Shown one piece after another: positions 12,501 to 22,772 of a DNA stretch of 64,000 bases. A program made the position numbers and the translations under genes. Under the pieces are notes generated by a model. The model searched no databases. It saw only the letters and a list, made by a program, of their open reading frames with translations, and was not told where the DNA came from. Source of the DNA: Tragulus kanchil (Eukaryota > Chordata > Mammalia > Artiodactyla > Tragulidae); the NCBI GenBank assembly GCA_022376925.1, contig JAIOJX010000024.1, positions 166,873,608 through 166,937,607 on the forward strand. The letters run 5' to 3'. The number at the start of each line of letters is the position of its first letter. The first letter of the stretch is position 1.

Positions 12501-15259
12501 CGTCACAGCCACTGTGGCGCTGGCGCACGCCAGCCGCGGTCAGGCCCCAGCCCCGTGACCAGGCTGTGCCCCTGGTCACCAAGAGCGTGGACGACTCCGG
12601 CCAAGGTCCTTCCTCCCCCTGAAGGCCTGCCTTGGTCAGGGAGGACACAGTTCCCACTTCACGAGGCGACAGAAGGGGGCTGGCTGGGACTCACGCGGCT
12701 TCCCAGCCCCCAGACGGCCCGTCAGGCTGCCCTCGGGGAGGGGCGTTCTTGACTCCCGTGCTTCCCTGCAGCCAGTCTCGGGGCTCCATAGGAGCGTCCC
12801 TGGCTCTCCCGCGGGGCCGCCAGGGCCGCCGCCAGCTCCCCGCCCCCCTGCACCCCACAGCCGTCCTTTCCCCGGGGCCCAATGTCCACCACTCACTCAG
12901 CCATCAGAGCTCCCCTCGGTCAGACACGCCCTGGGGTACAGTGCTTCCTCCCTTCTGCTCCCCCTGGCTTCAGAAACCCATTTCAGTCCAAGCCCAGGCC
13001 CTCCGCGAGCCCAGAAGAGAGGCTGGGAGGCGGGTGGCGCAGGGGCTGAGGGCGCGCCCCAGGTCTCCCCAAGGCAGGCTTCCCAGGCCCGCCTCACCCC
13101 CCATCCAGAATCCCCCTGCTGCGGCGCCTCACCCCAGGCATGATGATGCGTTCAATGTCGGCAAAGATGCTGTCCCAGCTGTCGGGCTCCTGGGGCGCGC
13201 TCTCCGGCAGCTGGGCCCGCAGGTAGCCGGGCCGCACGTCCGGGGTCACCCGCCGCTCCCGCACGGTGGTCAGGTACTGGCAGATGTAATCCACCATCTG
13301 CTTTCCTGCAAGGGGGGCAGAGGACCCGGCCTCGTGGGCCCTGAGGGGGCCTGGCCTAAGCGGGCCTGGCGCCCTCGGGTCGGGGCCGGGAGACATGGTG
13401 AGGAAGGAGAGGGCTTCCTGAGCAGAGGGGGCGAGGTCTGACGCCCAGGGCACGGCTGGCCCTCCATTAAAAAATGTAAAAGTGTGCTAAAGAGTGAATG
13501 ACTGTATACATAGACAACAGGGAAAATTTCCAAGGCATCAACTCTAAAACCAAGGTTAAAGACAGTGAGAGTTCCTCACCCAGTTGTGTCCAATTCTGAG
13601 ACCCTACGGACTGCAGCCCGCCAGGCGCCTCCGTTCCTGCAACTCTCTAGGCCAGAATATGGGAGAGGGCTCCTGTTTCACCAACATGTTTCTGTCTCCT
13701 CCCTTCCCTTCTCTGTGGGCTTCCCCGGTGGCTCAAACAGTAAAGAATCCCAGGGAGGCCTGGGTTCCATCCCTGGCTTGGGAAGATAACCTGGAGAAGG
13801 GAGCAGCGACCCACGTCCGCAGTCCTCCCTGGAGAATTCCTGCACTCGCCCACGGGGTCGCAAAGAGTCGGACCCAGCTGAGCGACTTTCCCTTTCCCTT
13901 CTCCATACCGATCGTGAACAGCTCTGCCACCTTTCTTTTTCTTCTTAAAAACAAAGCATCTATTTATTAATCACCTTACAGGTTCAGTGAAACATTGTAG
14001 CTCTTTCTAACCAGAAATCACACACACACACACACACACACATCCTATACTCTTTGTTGGCACAGAGGGCAAGCTCTCGCACCAGGTTCTGATGAAAGAT
14101 TTAAAAATTCTATTCACCATTTTCATCGGACCAGCAATTCCTCACATTTTTGGACCTGTGAACACTTTTGAGAATCTGATTAAAATTGTCAACTTATACA
14201 CACAATTTTGCATATTATTTCTGAGGTTCATGGTCTCCCCAGAATGCAACCACAGGACCTGACTAAGAACACCCCACTAGCCTGAAATTTTGGGGAAATG
14301 CAGGACCATGAATCAATTCATTTATCTCCCTCAATTCTAGCACCTCGGTGCCTAGAGAAGTTTGTGGTTTGCTCAGAAAATTCGGTCAAATGAATGGATG
14401 AAATGAGGAAGAAAAACAGCCAAGTCAATTACTTGAAGTCACTGCGAATTCGTTTCCCCAGGAAAAAGTCCCTGTCTTCAGAGCCTGTCTCTTCCCCTCT
14501 CTCCTTTCCTCTTTGGACTCCCTCTCTGTTTCTGGCTGTTCACCTCTCCCTCTCTGTCTCTCTCAATAACTGTCGTTCCTTCTTAGGACGTCCGAGGCTC
14601 CTTTCCTCCCTGCAAAAGAGAGAGGCAAGGAAAGGGACTCTGATGTCCTCTGACTGCATCAGCGCATGGAAAATTCTTATGAACAGAACTAGTCCCAGAC
14701 AAAACTGGAAACTTCCAGCAGCCTTCTCTCCAGTTACTGCTCCTCTCTAACCCTCCCGCGGCCGGATGCCTCTCGTGACTAAATTTAGCAGCATCCTCCA
14801 GGCTCTGGGAGCCCTGGACCTAGCCCTCCACCTGTCCAGCGACTGGATGGAACGTTTCTGTGTCCACTCACAGGATAAAGGTCCACGGGAAACGCCTCTC
14901 GGCTGAATGCCTTTGAAAGCAATGGGATAAGCTAACGTCTACTGAAATGCAAAGACTGACATCTACTTAGTGAGTTATGTATGGGTCGAAGAAAGAGAGG
15001 AAAAGTTGGATTTTAACATGGGACCATGCCTTACCACAAAAAAAAATGCAGGCAAAATAACCTATTAGAGGAGATGAGGATATAAACATTTACAGAGAGA
15101 GAAATTATAAGCAATACCTACTTTCCCTCTTAGGACAGCTGTGCCTGAAAAGCAGGATAACCATGTGGATCTGCTCACCACACAAGGTTTGAGACACGGC
15201 TGGTGCTCTTTAAATGCTGAATGACGCTCACCTCTCTGCCTGTACTGCTCGGGCTCCAT
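426..15259 (-). CDS. HDC: Histidine decarboxylase, exons 1-9 (3' part outside window)
   Basis: HDC is a pyridoxal-phosphate (PLP) enzyme of group II that converts L-histidine to histamine in the cytosol of mast cells, basophils, gastric ECL cells and some neurons. Nine exons join in phase to give residues 1-346 of a protein that is about 662 residues in human. Visible active-site features are H193 (ring-stacking histidine, human H194), D272 in LHIDAAYAG (pairs with the PLP ring nitrogen), K304 in FNPSKW (Schiff-base lysine, human K305) and Y333 in the VYLRH catalytic loop. The text matches human HDC nearly residue for residue and departs from DOPA decarboxylase at the same places (for example [13 protein letters not shown]). 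No frameshift or stop is seen. The C-terminal third, including the substrate-specificity serine near human 354, lies left of position 1. Confidence 0.97.
606..768 (-). CDS. HDC: HDC exon 8, with PLP lysine
   Basis: A 163-nt exon encodes [16 protein letters not shown], then [17 protein letters not shown], then [16 protein letters not shown]. It holds the aspartate (D272) and lysine (K304) that hold the cofactor. The acceptor is ctcctag, and the donor splits the tryptophan codon (TG|gtgaga). Confidence 0.97.
769..1531. other. HDC intron 7
   Basis: Intron sequence, GC-rich near exon 8 and more balanced toward exon 7, with a C-rich tract before the exon 8 acceptor. I see no repeat or gene. Confidence 0.6.
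1532..1598 (-). CDS. HDC: HDC exon 7
   Basis: A 67-nt exon encodes [22 protein letters not shown] and one base of the next cysteine codon, with acceptor ctccag and donor ATCT|gtaagt. The split codon is completed by exon 8 (T|GT). Confidence 0.95.
1755..1970 (+). repeat. Bov-A2-type SINE
   Basis: It starts gggcttccctggtagctcag, carries a pol III B-box-like ggtttgatccctgg, then aatggcaacccatgccagg and the ggggtcgcaagagctggac tail seen in Bov-A2. It lies in HDC intron 6, antisense to the gene. Confidence 0.88.
2110..2361 (-). repeat. CHR-like SINE, abundant local family
   Basis: This antisense copy ends ggaccaccaggga on the plus strand and carries ggatcgaaccggcgcccct and the hairpin-forming ggctctgggcgcatgtgctc segment. 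It is the first of about fifteen independent insertions of this family in the window. Confidence 0.85.
2555..2698 (-). CDS. HDC: HDC exon 6
   Basis: A 144-nt, 48-codon exon begins [10 protein letters not shown] and ends VPVF at TTT|gtaagt. The histidine of AHSS (H193) is the residue that stacks on the PLP ring. Confidence 0.96.
2889..3023 (-). CDS. HDC: HDC exon 5
   Basis: A 135-nt, 45-codon exon encodes [18 protein letters not shown] through IAYASDQ, with acceptor ctgcag and donor CAG|gtgagt. A 5S rRNA-derived sequence begins only 47 nt upstream of the acceptor boundary (3070-3111). Confidence 0.96.
3070..3111 (-). repeat. 5S rRNA fragment fused to Bov-A2
   Basis: About 42 bases match vertebrate 5S rRNA exactly on the minus strand, including GGGTCGGGCCTGGTTAGTAC (roughly nucleotides 48-90 of the 120-nt gene). 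No 5S promoter-plus-terminator unit remains, so this is a retro-fragment, not a working gene. On the plus strand it runs straight into a sense Bov-A2. Confidence 0.85.
3112..3262 (+). repeat. Bov-A2 3' part, diverged
   Basis: It reads caatgcaggagactcaagtt, gggaagatcccctgaagaag, agacagcaacgcactccagt and ggttgtaaagagttggagac, the ordered body and tail of a Bov-A2. Its head is replaced by the 5S fragment. An unrelated interval of HDC intron 4 follows to about 3590. Confidence 0.8.
3898..6029. repeat. Tandem duplication A, offset 1093
   Basis: 3898-4936 recurs at 4991-6029, inside BovB. A 54-bp filler (4937-4990) separates the copies. Confidence 0.97.
6413..6728 (+). repeat. CHR-like SINE, local family, with 20-bp TSD
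   Basis: A near-complete member begins ggcttcccctggtggtccag and ends in (AAAT)n. It interrupts BovB and is flanked by an exact 20-bp target-site duplication, tctttagaaaagaccctgat, at 6393-6412 and 6729-6748. This defines the boundaries of the family. Confidence 0.95.
7023..7200 (+). repeat. MIR SINE
   Basis: The order ggtttgaatccccattcttc, cacttaccagctgcatgacc, then aacctctctgagctgcag is the MIR core in sense orientation, diverged as expected for an ancient mammalian SINE. Confidence 0.75.
7341..7610 (+). repeat. CHR/Bov-tA-type SINE
   Basis: It starts gggactccctggtggtccag and ends gaagacccagcacagccaag before an A-rich tail, the usual layout of the tRNA-Glu-derived cetartiodactyl SINEs. Confidence 0.8.
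7611..8237. other. HDC intron 4, unique part
   Basis: AT-leaning intron sequence with no recognised repeat, RNA gene or exon. Confidence 0.5.
8238..8455 (-). repeat. Bov-A2-type SINE
   Basis: Antisense copy: ctcctctgtccatgggagtc, caggcaagaagactggagtg, ggaattgaacctgcgtctcc, then ccacctgggaagtccc at its 5' end. It lies 236 bp downstream of HDC exon 4. Confidence 0.9.
8691..8813 (-). CDS. HDC: HDC exon 4
   Basis: A 123-nt, 41-codon exon encodes [16 protein letters not shown] through RGGGVLQ, with acceptor ttgcag and donor CAG|gtgctc. The SPACTELE and GGG segments form part of the PLP-phosphate pocket. PGSR replaces human PSSQ. Confidence 0.96.
8814..9440. other. HDC intron 3, unique part
   Basis: Moderately GC-rich intron with short C runs. 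No repeat or exon is recognised. Confidence 0.5.
9440..9620 (+). repeat. MIR-like SINE
   Basis: The text ttaatttcatcatcggcgcc, then gccaataccc and attaaagagtaagagtgagg, and tataaagctcaaagaatg, follows the MIR 3' half in order. It is highly diverged, so the call is moderate. Confidence 0.5.
9707..9820 (-). CDS. HDC: HDC exon 3
   Basis: A 114-nt, 38-codon exon encodes [19 protein letters not shown] through CLGFTW, with acceptor ctccag and donor TGG|gtgagt. It holds the HAYYPA block that contributes to the substrate pocket in this family. Confidence 0.96.
9821..10795. other. HDC intron 2, GC-rich unique part
   Basis: GC-rich and CpG-containing to about 10400, then balanced. No repeat, exon or RNA gene recognised; open frames here are chance products of GC content. 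Confidence 0.5.
10800..11160 (+). repeat. MIR-like SINE
   Basis: cacgacttagacccaggaca, caggttccggtcctgccc, then cctctctctcaacctcggtt, tctcaccataaaatacattc and gtcgagcact follow the order of a MIR element, with an intervening insertion around 10870-11010. Confidence 0.5.
11240..11440 (-). repeat. MIR-like SINE, antisense
   Basis: ttatcttactcaattctcag, ttatcccctgttctacaggt and gacaactggggctggcagag match the reverse of the MIR 3' region at low identity. Confidence 0.5.
11441..13132. other. HDC intron 2, remaining part
   Basis: Unique intron. The stretch 12200-13100 is strongly GC-rich with many C runs but has no exon supported by homology. Nothing else recognised. Confidence 0.5.
13133..13305 (-). 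CDS. HDC: HDC exon 2
   Basis: The 173-nt exon follows a C-rich tract and ttgcag acceptor, completes the split glycine codon from exon 1, and encodes [11 protein letters not shown] through DIERIIMPG. It ends at GGG|gtgagg. Exons 1 plus 2 total 201 nt, or 67 codons. This is the N-terminal segment that wraps the partner subunit in the PLP-decarboxylase dimer. Confidence 0.96.
13567..13660 (-). repeat. Bov-A2 fragment, diverged
   Basis: cagttgtgtccaattctgag, gaccctacggactgcagccc and gccaggcgcctccgttcctg match the antisense 3' end of Bov-A2. Its remainder is lost. Confidence 0.7.
13713..13897 (+). repeat. Bov-A2-type SINE
   Basis: Sense copy with tgggcttccccggtggctca, cctgggttccatccctggct, tggagaagggagcagcgacc and ggtcgcaaagagtcggaccc. 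Pyrimidine-rich flanks (ccttcccttctctg and cctttcccttctcc) look like a target-site duplication. Confidence 0.85.
14020..14043. repeat. (CA)12 microsatellite
   Basis: Uninterrupted dinucleotide run in HDC intron 1. Confidence 0.95.
14044..15231. other. HDC intron 1, unique part
   Basis: Balanced composition with a pyrimidine-rich patch at 14480-14580. No repeat family or exon recognised. Confidence 0.5.
15232..15259 (-). CDS. HDC: HDC exon 1, coding part
   Basis: The ATG at 15259-15257 starts MEPEQYRQR and the exon ends one base into codon 10 at a good donor (AGAG|gtgagc). Human HDC begins with two methionines; here the codon before the ATG is GGG, so only one is present. G at -3 and G at +4 give a favourable initiation context. 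The frame stays open upstream as far as GTG codons, but no upstream ATG exists in it. Confidence 0.93.
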
Positions 15260-15341
15260 CCCCTCGCGCGGGCTCCGGACTGGCGCCACCGCACTGGTGC
15301 AGGAAGACGCAGAGGATGTGCTCCTGGGCAGACCCCGCTTG

Positions 15342-15390
15342 CGCTTTATGTAAAGCGTTCTCCTCGCCTTCCCCCTTAGCTCCGCCCCTC
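15342..15390 (-). promoter_or_regulatory. HDC: Candidate HDC core promoter
   Basis: Reading toward HDC, a GC box (GAGGGGCGGA, 15390-15381) is followed by an interrupted palindrome with a TATA-like centre (CGCTTTACATAAAGCG, 15357-15342), about 85 nt before the ATG. A start near 15310-15320 would leave a 5' UTR of about 55 nt. Human HDC also has a TATA-like element and GC box close to its start. The assignment rests on position and motif only. Confidence 0.45.
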
Positions 15391-16189
15391 CGTGGCCCTT
15401 CCTCTGGCCTTAATGCATTCCACCCCCAGCCCCGGCTGGGAACGGAGGTCACCGCTTTAGGCGGTCCAGAGATCTAGGATAAAAGGCACGTCTAATTTAC
15501 CCGTTCACTTAGCAGCCAGCCTGCCGGTGGATTGGTAAAGAGCCCCCATTTCGTTCTGTCCCTGGATGCACACAGGGGAGCTGGAGCCTCACACAAAGCT
15601 CCCGGCTCTGTAGCCCAGAAAAAAGCCAAGGGTGTGCCCCGTAAGTAGCAACAGCTGTTGGTCTCTGCCGGAGGCTGGAGGGAGACACAGCTCTTCCAGG
15701 GATGCTGGGCGTTCAGAACAGGCCGATGTCATCACCTCCCCAGCGGATGTTTTCTAGCGTTGCTGTATCATACGGCAGTGGTGAGCAGAAGAAACAGATA
15801 AGCCAAACGAAAGTGGAAACCTCAGCCAGATTTAACACTTTCAGCACTCAAAAGGCCATCTGCACCTGTGCTTGGCACAGGTGAAACGCACAACGGACCG
15901 TGGGGGAGGGAAAGCACCAGGCCTGGAGCCTGATTGCTGAGTGGAAAGGTTTCCCTTCGTCCTCCTTGCCCGGGGGAGTTGGACGGTCGCCCTCCCACGG
16001 CGTGGCCCCTCCTGATCCTCCTTCTGCCTCTTGGCGGTGCTCCTCCTCTGGCCCGCCCTTAAACATGGGTGCGCAGCAGGGCATGGCCCTCCCTCAGCCT
16101 TCTTCCTAGGTGGGCCATCCGTTTCTATGAACACCCCCATTCCTATGACCCCCTATTTCTCTAAATGCCACAGCTGAGGCTTACATACC
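15391..16189. other. Region upstream of HDC
   Basis: Unique sequence 5' of HDC. It may hold promoter-proximal regulatory sites, but I recognise no specific element beyond the core promoter candidate. Confidence 0.45.
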
Positions 16190-16365
16190 CCGGTGGGATG
16201 GTGGCTAAGGCTCCATACTTCCAGTGCACGGGGACCACGGCTCGATCCCTGGTCAGGGAACTAGCTCCCACACGAACAACCAGGAGTTCGCATGTCTTAA
16301 CAAAGATGGAAGATCCCACATGCACAACGAGGACCCAGTAAAGCCAAATTAAAAATAAATAAACA
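16190..16365 (+). repeat. CHR-type SINE
   Basis: cggtgggatggtggctaagg, ccacggctcgatccctggtc, agggaactagctcccaca and a late acgaggacccagtaaagcca followed by (AAAT)n give an old, sense-oriented CHR SINE. Confidence 0.75.
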
Positions 16366-16376
16366 GGGGCTTCCCT

Positions 16377-16695
16377 GGTAATCCAGTGGGTAAGGACACC
16401 GCCTTGCAGTGCAAGGGGCGCCGGTTCGATCCCTGGCCTGGGAGGATCCCGCGTACCGCGGAGCGGCTGGACTGATGTGTCCAGTTGCCAAGCCAGAGCT
16501 CTGGAGCGCATGTGCCCAGAGCCGGCGCTCTGCAACAACAGACGCCACCGCGATGGGAGGCCCACAGGAGCCAAAGAACAAAGACGGATGGACATAGAGA
16601 AACAAAAAGACCAATAGAAGTGGCCCGCCTGCTCCCCTCCCTCCCCAACCCGACCCCCGCCCCAAAAATAAATAATAAATAAATAAATCTTAAAA
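16377..16695 (+). repeat. CHR-like SINE, local family
   Basis: Full-length copy starting ggggcttccctggtaatcca and containing ggttcgatccctggcctggg. It is inserted directly behind the CHR SINE, ending in (AAAT)n. Confidence 0.92.
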
Positions 16696-16854
16696 AAAAG
16701 CAACAACAACAAAAAGCAAGCAACAAAATGTCAAAGAAACATTTTGCAGCTTGGAGTCAGAACTGGTTTCCTCCTTCCTCCCTGCAACATTTGGGGGGAG
16801 GTGGGAGAGCCGGGGACAGCGGGACAGCTACATGTAAAAGACGAAATGAGAATA

Positions 16855-18114
16855 TTCTCTTCTACCGTATACAGAAATAAATTCAGAATGGATTAAACAC
16901 CTCTATGGAAGACCAGAAACCATAAAACTCACAGAAGAAAACACAAGTAGACCACTTTCTGACATAAATTTCAGCCATGTTTTTGGATGTCTCTTAAAAG
17001 CAAAGGATATAAAAGAAAAAAATAAACAAATGGAAACTAATTAAACGTAATAGCCTTTGCACAGCAAAGGAAACCATCAACAAAATGAAAACCTACTGAA
17101 TGGGAGAAAATATTTCCAAATATTTGATTGATAATGTGTTAATCCAAAATACGTAGCTCAACATCCAAAAAAGAAAGAAAGAAAAAAAAAACCACAAACA
17201 ACCTGATTTAAAAATGGCCAGAAGACCTGAATAGACATTTTTCCAGAAAAAAACATTCAGATGGCCAAGAGGCATAGGCAAACAAGAACCATTATGTAAA
17301 TCAAAAGCACAATGCCGGGCTTCCCTGGTGGTCCAGTGGGTAAGGACACCGCCTTGCAGTGCAAGGGGCGCCGGTTCAATCCCTGGCCTGGGAAGATCCC
17401 ACGTGCCACGGATCAGCGGGACCGATGTGTTCAATGACCGAGCTGGAGCTCTGGAGCGCATGCGCCCAGAGCCGGTGCTCTGCGACAGCAGAGGCCACTG
17501 CGATGGAAGGCCCACACTGGCCAAAGAACAAAGATGCAAATAAATGAAAAAACAATAGAAGTGACCAAAACAAAACAAACCCACAATGTGGTTATCACGT
17601 CACCAATCAGCCAATCAGAATGGCTATCATCAAAAAGTCTACAAATAGAAAATGCTGGAGAGGGTGTGGAGAAAAGGGATCCCTCTTAAACTATTGGTGG
17701 GAATGTAAATTGGTGCAGCCACTGTGATGAACAGTATAGAATTTCTTTAAAAAAAAAAATTAAAGCTACCATATGATCCAGCAATCCCACTCCTACACCT
17801 GTATCTGGAAAAAAGGAAAACTCTAATTTGAAAAGATGTATGTATCTCAATATTCCCAGAAGCACTATTTACAATAGGCATGACAAGGGGACAGTCCAAG
17901 CGCCCATCAACAGATAACTGCTTTAAGATGGAATATTACTCAGTCGTAAAAAGAACGAAAATTTGCCATTTGAAGCAACATAGATGGACCTAGCGAGTAC
18001 TATGTTTAGTGAAATAAATTAGGGAAAGGCAAATACTATATATCACTTCCATGTTGAATCTAAAAAATAAACTAGTAAATATAACAGAAAAAGGAAAAAT
18101 AAATAGGAGGATTT
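16855..18114 (+). mobile_element. Older L1, 3' part of ORF2 plus 3' UTR
   Basis: aatggattaaacacctctat, gcctttgcacagcaaaggaa, ggaatgtaaattggtgcagc and tgatccagcaatcccactcc are landmarks of the end of L1 ORF2. Multiple stops make it non-coding. A SINE splits it at 17327-17579. Part of it (17541 onward) recurs at 18646 onward through a 1.1-kb duplication. Confidence 0.88.
17327..17579 (+). repeat. CHR-like SINE, local family
   Basis: Copy inserted in the older L1, with gggcttccctggtggtccag at its head and a short cacaatg duplication at both ends. It lacks the C-rich part near the tail seen in other members. Confidence 0.9.
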
Positions 18115-19745
18115 AAAGTGTGACAGTGGAGGGGGTGGAGCTAAGATGGCGGCGTAGAAGGACGTGCACTCATCTCTCCTGCAAAATCGCCTGAATTGCA
18201 ACGAGTTCCTGAAAAACCATCGACAGGAGGAGGTTGGATCTCATCACAAAAAAGATACCCCACATCGAAGAACAAAGGAGAAGCCGCATCAAGACGGGAG
18301 GAAGGGTGCAATCGCACTTTTAAGTCAAACCTCATACCCGCCAGAGAGGCCGGGTGGGCCAAAGGTGCAAAGCCTGTTGCAGATCAAGACCCGGGAAAGG
18401 AGCGGTGACGCCCACAGGGGACAGAGCTAGACCTGCTTTGGAGGGTCCAGGTGCCCCCTTGAGCTAGAAGTGCCCTTGAGCAGGCCTCGGAAGGGCGGCA
18501 CTCAGTTCCCTTTGGAGGAGGTTACCATTAACCCGATCACAGAGCGCCGAGTAGGGCTGGAAACTCTGGGCGCACCTTGATCCCACAGAGCCAGACTCAC
18601 CTCTGAGTAACAGTGGACCAAAGAACAAAGATGCCACAAAAAAGGTAAATGAAAAAACAATAGAAGTGACCAAAACAAAACAAACCCACAATGTGGTTAT
18701 CACGTCACCAATCAGCCAATCAGAATGGCTATCATCAAAAAGTCTACAAATAGAAAATGCTGGAGAGGGTGTGGAGAAAAGGGATCCCTCTTAAACTATT
18801 GGTGGGAATGTAAATTGGTGCAGCCACTGTGATGAACAGTATAGAATTTCTTTAAAAAAAAAAATTAAAGCTACCATATGATCCAGCAATCCCACTCCTA
18901 CACCTGTATCTGGAAAAAAGGAAAACTCTAATTTGAAAAGATGTATGTATCTCAATATTCCCAGAAGCACTATTTACAATAGGCATGACAAGGGGACAGT
19001 CCAAGCGCCCATCAACAGATAACTGCTTTAAGATGGAATATTACTCAGTCGTAAAAAGAACGAAAATTTGCCATTTGAAGCAACATAGATGGACCTAGCG
19101 AGTACTATGTTTAGTGAAATAAATTAGGGAAAGGCAAATACTATATATCACTTCCATGTTGAATCTAAAAAATAAACTAGTAAATATAACAGAAAAAGGA
19201 AAAATAAATAGGAGGATTTAAAGTGTGACAGTGGAGGGGGTGGAGCTAAGATGGCGGCGTAGAAGGACGTGCACTCATCTCTCCTGCAAAATCGCCTGAA
19301 TTGCAACGAGTTCCTGAAAAACCATCGACAGGAGGAGGTTGGATCTCATCACAAAAAAGATACCCCACATCGAAGAACAAAGGAGAAGCCGCATCAAGAC
19401 GGGAGGAAGGGTGCAATCGCACTTTTAAGTCAAACCTCATACCCGCCAGAGAGGCCGGGTGGGCCAAAGGTGCAAAGCCTGTTGCAGATCAAGACCCGGG
19501 AAAGGAGCGGTGACGCCCACAGGGGACAGAGCTAGACCTGCTTTGGAGGGTCCAGGTGCCCCCTTGAGCTAGAAGTGCCCTTGAGCAGGCCTCGGAAGGG
19601 CGGCACTCAGTTCCCTTTGGAGGAGGTTACCATTAACCCGATCACAGAGCCGCCGAGTAGGGCTGGAAACTCTGGGCGCACCTTGATCCGGGAGAGGGGA
19701 CTAGTGATCCTGCATGAGACTGAGCCAGACTCACCTCTGAGTAAC
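17541..19745. repeat. Tandem duplication B, offset 1105
   Basis: 17541-18610 recurs at 18646-19745, crossing the SINE tail, old L1 and the young L1 5' end. Copy 1 lacks about 35 bp near 18583. Confidence 0.97.
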
Positions 19746-21631
19746 CTGATGTCTCCCGCGGTGGCGGGGGTCGACGGTGGCCTGCAGCAGGGTCGGGGGC
19801 ACTGTGGAAGTGCTTCCCATAGAGCGTGTGGGAATAAATCCTTTGTGAGACAGACGCCATTTTCCCTACTGTAGTTTGACTGCTGGTCAAGCTACAGGGA
19901 GGGAATTTAGCTCCACTTCAGATCTAGAGCCACTCATAGACTGAAAGTGAGAGAATGGAAAAAGCTATTCCATGCAAATGGAAATCAAAAGAAAGCTGGA
20001 GTAGCAATCCTCATATCAGACAAAATAGACCTCAAAATAAAGAAGATTAGAAGAGACAAGGCAGGACACTACATAATGGTCAAGGGATCAATCCAAGAAG
20101 AAGATATAACAATCATAAATATCTATGCACCCAACACAGCAGCACCCCAATATATAAGACAGATACTTTCAGACTTAAAAGAAGAAATCAATAATAACAC
20201 AGTAATAGTAGGAGACTTGAACACTCCTCTCACACCAATGGATAGATCATCTAAACAGAAAATTAATAAAGAAACACAAACCTTAAAAGCCACACTAGAA
20301 GAGATGGACCTCATTGATATCTTTAGGACCTTCCATCCAAAAGCAGAAGAATACATTTTCTTCTCAATTGTTCATGGAACATTCTCCAGGATAGATCACA
20401 TCTTGGGCCACAAATCAAACCTCAGTCAATTCAAGAAGGTTGAAATTCTATCAACCATCTTCTCAGACCACAATGCAATAAGACTACAGATCAACTACAG
20501 GAAAAAAAAACTGCTAAAAACACAAATACATGGAGATACGACGCCGCCGGGGTGGGCCAAAGGTGCAAAGCCTGTTGCAGATCAAGACCCGGGAAAGGAG
20601 CGGTGACGCCCACAGGGGACAGAGCTAGACCTGCTTTGGAGGGTCCAGGTGCCCCCTTGAGCTAGAAGTGCCCTTGAGCAGGCCTCGGAAGGGCGGCACT
20701 CAGTTCCCTTTGGAGGAGGTTACCATTAACCCGATCACAGAGCCGCCGAGTAGGGCTGGAAACTCTGGGCGCACCTTGATCCGGGAGAGGGGACTAGTGA
20801 TCCTGCATGAGACTGAGCCAGACTCACCTCTGAGTAACCTGATGTCTCCCGCGGTGGCGGGGGTCGACGGTGGCCTGCAGCAGGGTCGGGGGCACTGTGG
20901 AAGTGCTTCCCATAGAGCGTGTGGGAATAAATCCTTTGTGAGACAGACGCCATTTTCCCTACTGTAGTTTGACTGCTGGTCAAGCTACAGGGAGGGAATT
21001 TAGCTCCACTTCAGATCTAGAGCCACTCATAGACTGAAAGTGAGAGAATGGAAAAAGCTATTCCATGCAAATGGAAATCAAAAGAAAGCTGGAGTAGCAA
21101 TCCTCATATCAGACAAAATAGACCTCAAAATAAAGAAGATTAGAAGAGACAAGGCAGGACACTACATAATGGTCAAGGGATCAATCCAAGAAGAAGATAT
21201 AACAATCATAAATATCTATGCACCCAACACAGCAGCACCCCAATATATAAGACAGATACTTTCAGACTTAAAAGAAGAAATCAATAATAACACAGTAATA
21301 GTAGGAGACTTGAACACTCCTCTCACACCAATGGATAGATCATCTAAACAGAAAATTAATAAAGAAACACAAACCTTAAAAGCCACACTAGAAGAGATGG
21401 ACCTCATTGATATCTTTAGGACCTTCCATCCAAAAGCAGAAGAATACATTTTCTTCTCAATTGTTCATGGAACATTCTCCAGGATAGATCACATCTTGGG
21501 CCACAAATCAAACCTCAGTCAATTCAAGAAGGTTGAAATTCTATCAACCATCTTCTCAGACCACAATGCAATAAGACTACAGATCAACTACAGGAAAAAA
21601 AAACTGCTAAAAACACAAATACATGGAGATT
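19457..21631. repeat. Tandem duplication C, offset 1093
   Basis: 19457-20538 recurs at 20550-21631, covering L1 5' UTR and endonuclease. It overlaps duplication B, so about 290 bp exist three times. Confidence 0.97.
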
Positions 21632-22772
21632 AAACAACACATACCTAAAAAACCAACTGATTACTGAGGAAATCAAAGGAGAAATGAAAAAATTCCAAGA
21701 AGAAAATGACAATGAATATACGACCGTGCAAAACTTACGGGATACCGCAAAAGCAGTTCTAAGGGGGAAATTTATAGCAATACAATCCCACCTCAAGAAA
21801 CTAGGAAAATATGAAGCAGATGACTTAACCCTCTGCTTAAAACAATTGGGAAAAGAAGAACAGAAACATCTCAAAGCCAGCAGAAGATGAGAAATTATAA
21901 AGACTAGAGCAGAAATAAATCAGAAAGAAATAAAAGAAACTATAGTTTGGATAAATAAAACAAAAAGCTGGTTCTTTGAAAAGGTAAACAAAATTGACAA
22001 ACCACTGGCCAGACTCATCAAGAGAAAGAGAGAGAAGAACCAGATCAACAAAATCAAAAACGAAAAAGGAGAGATTACAACAGATCATGCAGAAATCCAA
22101 AGGATTCTAAGAGACTATTATGAGCAACTCTATGGCAACAAACTGGACAACCTGGAAGAAATGGACAGTTTCTTGGGGAAGATTAATCTCCCAAGACTGG
22201 ACCAGGAAGAAACAGAAACTTTGAACAACCCAATCACAAGCTCAGAAATCAAATTTGTGATTAAAAAACTACCCAAAAATAAAAGCCCAGGGCATGCCTG
22301 TCCTTCTAAAACTCTTCCAAAAAATTGCACAGGAAGGAACACTTCTAAACACATTCTACGAGGCCACCATCACCCTGATACACAAACCAGGCAAAGATAA
22401 CACAAAAAAGGAAAATTACAGACCAATTTCTCTGATGAACTTAGATGCCAAGATACTCAACAAAATCCTAGCAAACAGAATTCAACGACACATCAAAAAA
22501 CTCATACATCATGATCAAGTCGGGTTCATCCCAGGCATGCAAGGATTCTTCAATATCCGCAAATCAATGTGATACACCTTATCGACAGATTGAGAGACAA
22601 AAATCACATGATCATCTCAATAGATGCAGAAAAAGCCTTCGACAAAGTACAACATCCATTCATGATAAAAACTCTTCAGAAAATGGGTATAGAAGAAACC
22701 TATCTCAACATAATAAAAGCCATATATGAGAAGCCCACAGCAAACATTATCCTCAACAGTGAAAAACTGAAA

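Noticed and set aside
12395..13441. Long GC-rich open frames on the plus strand over HDC intron 2 and exon 2
   Set aside because: High GC removes stop codons; the frames are antisense shadows with no recognisable domain.
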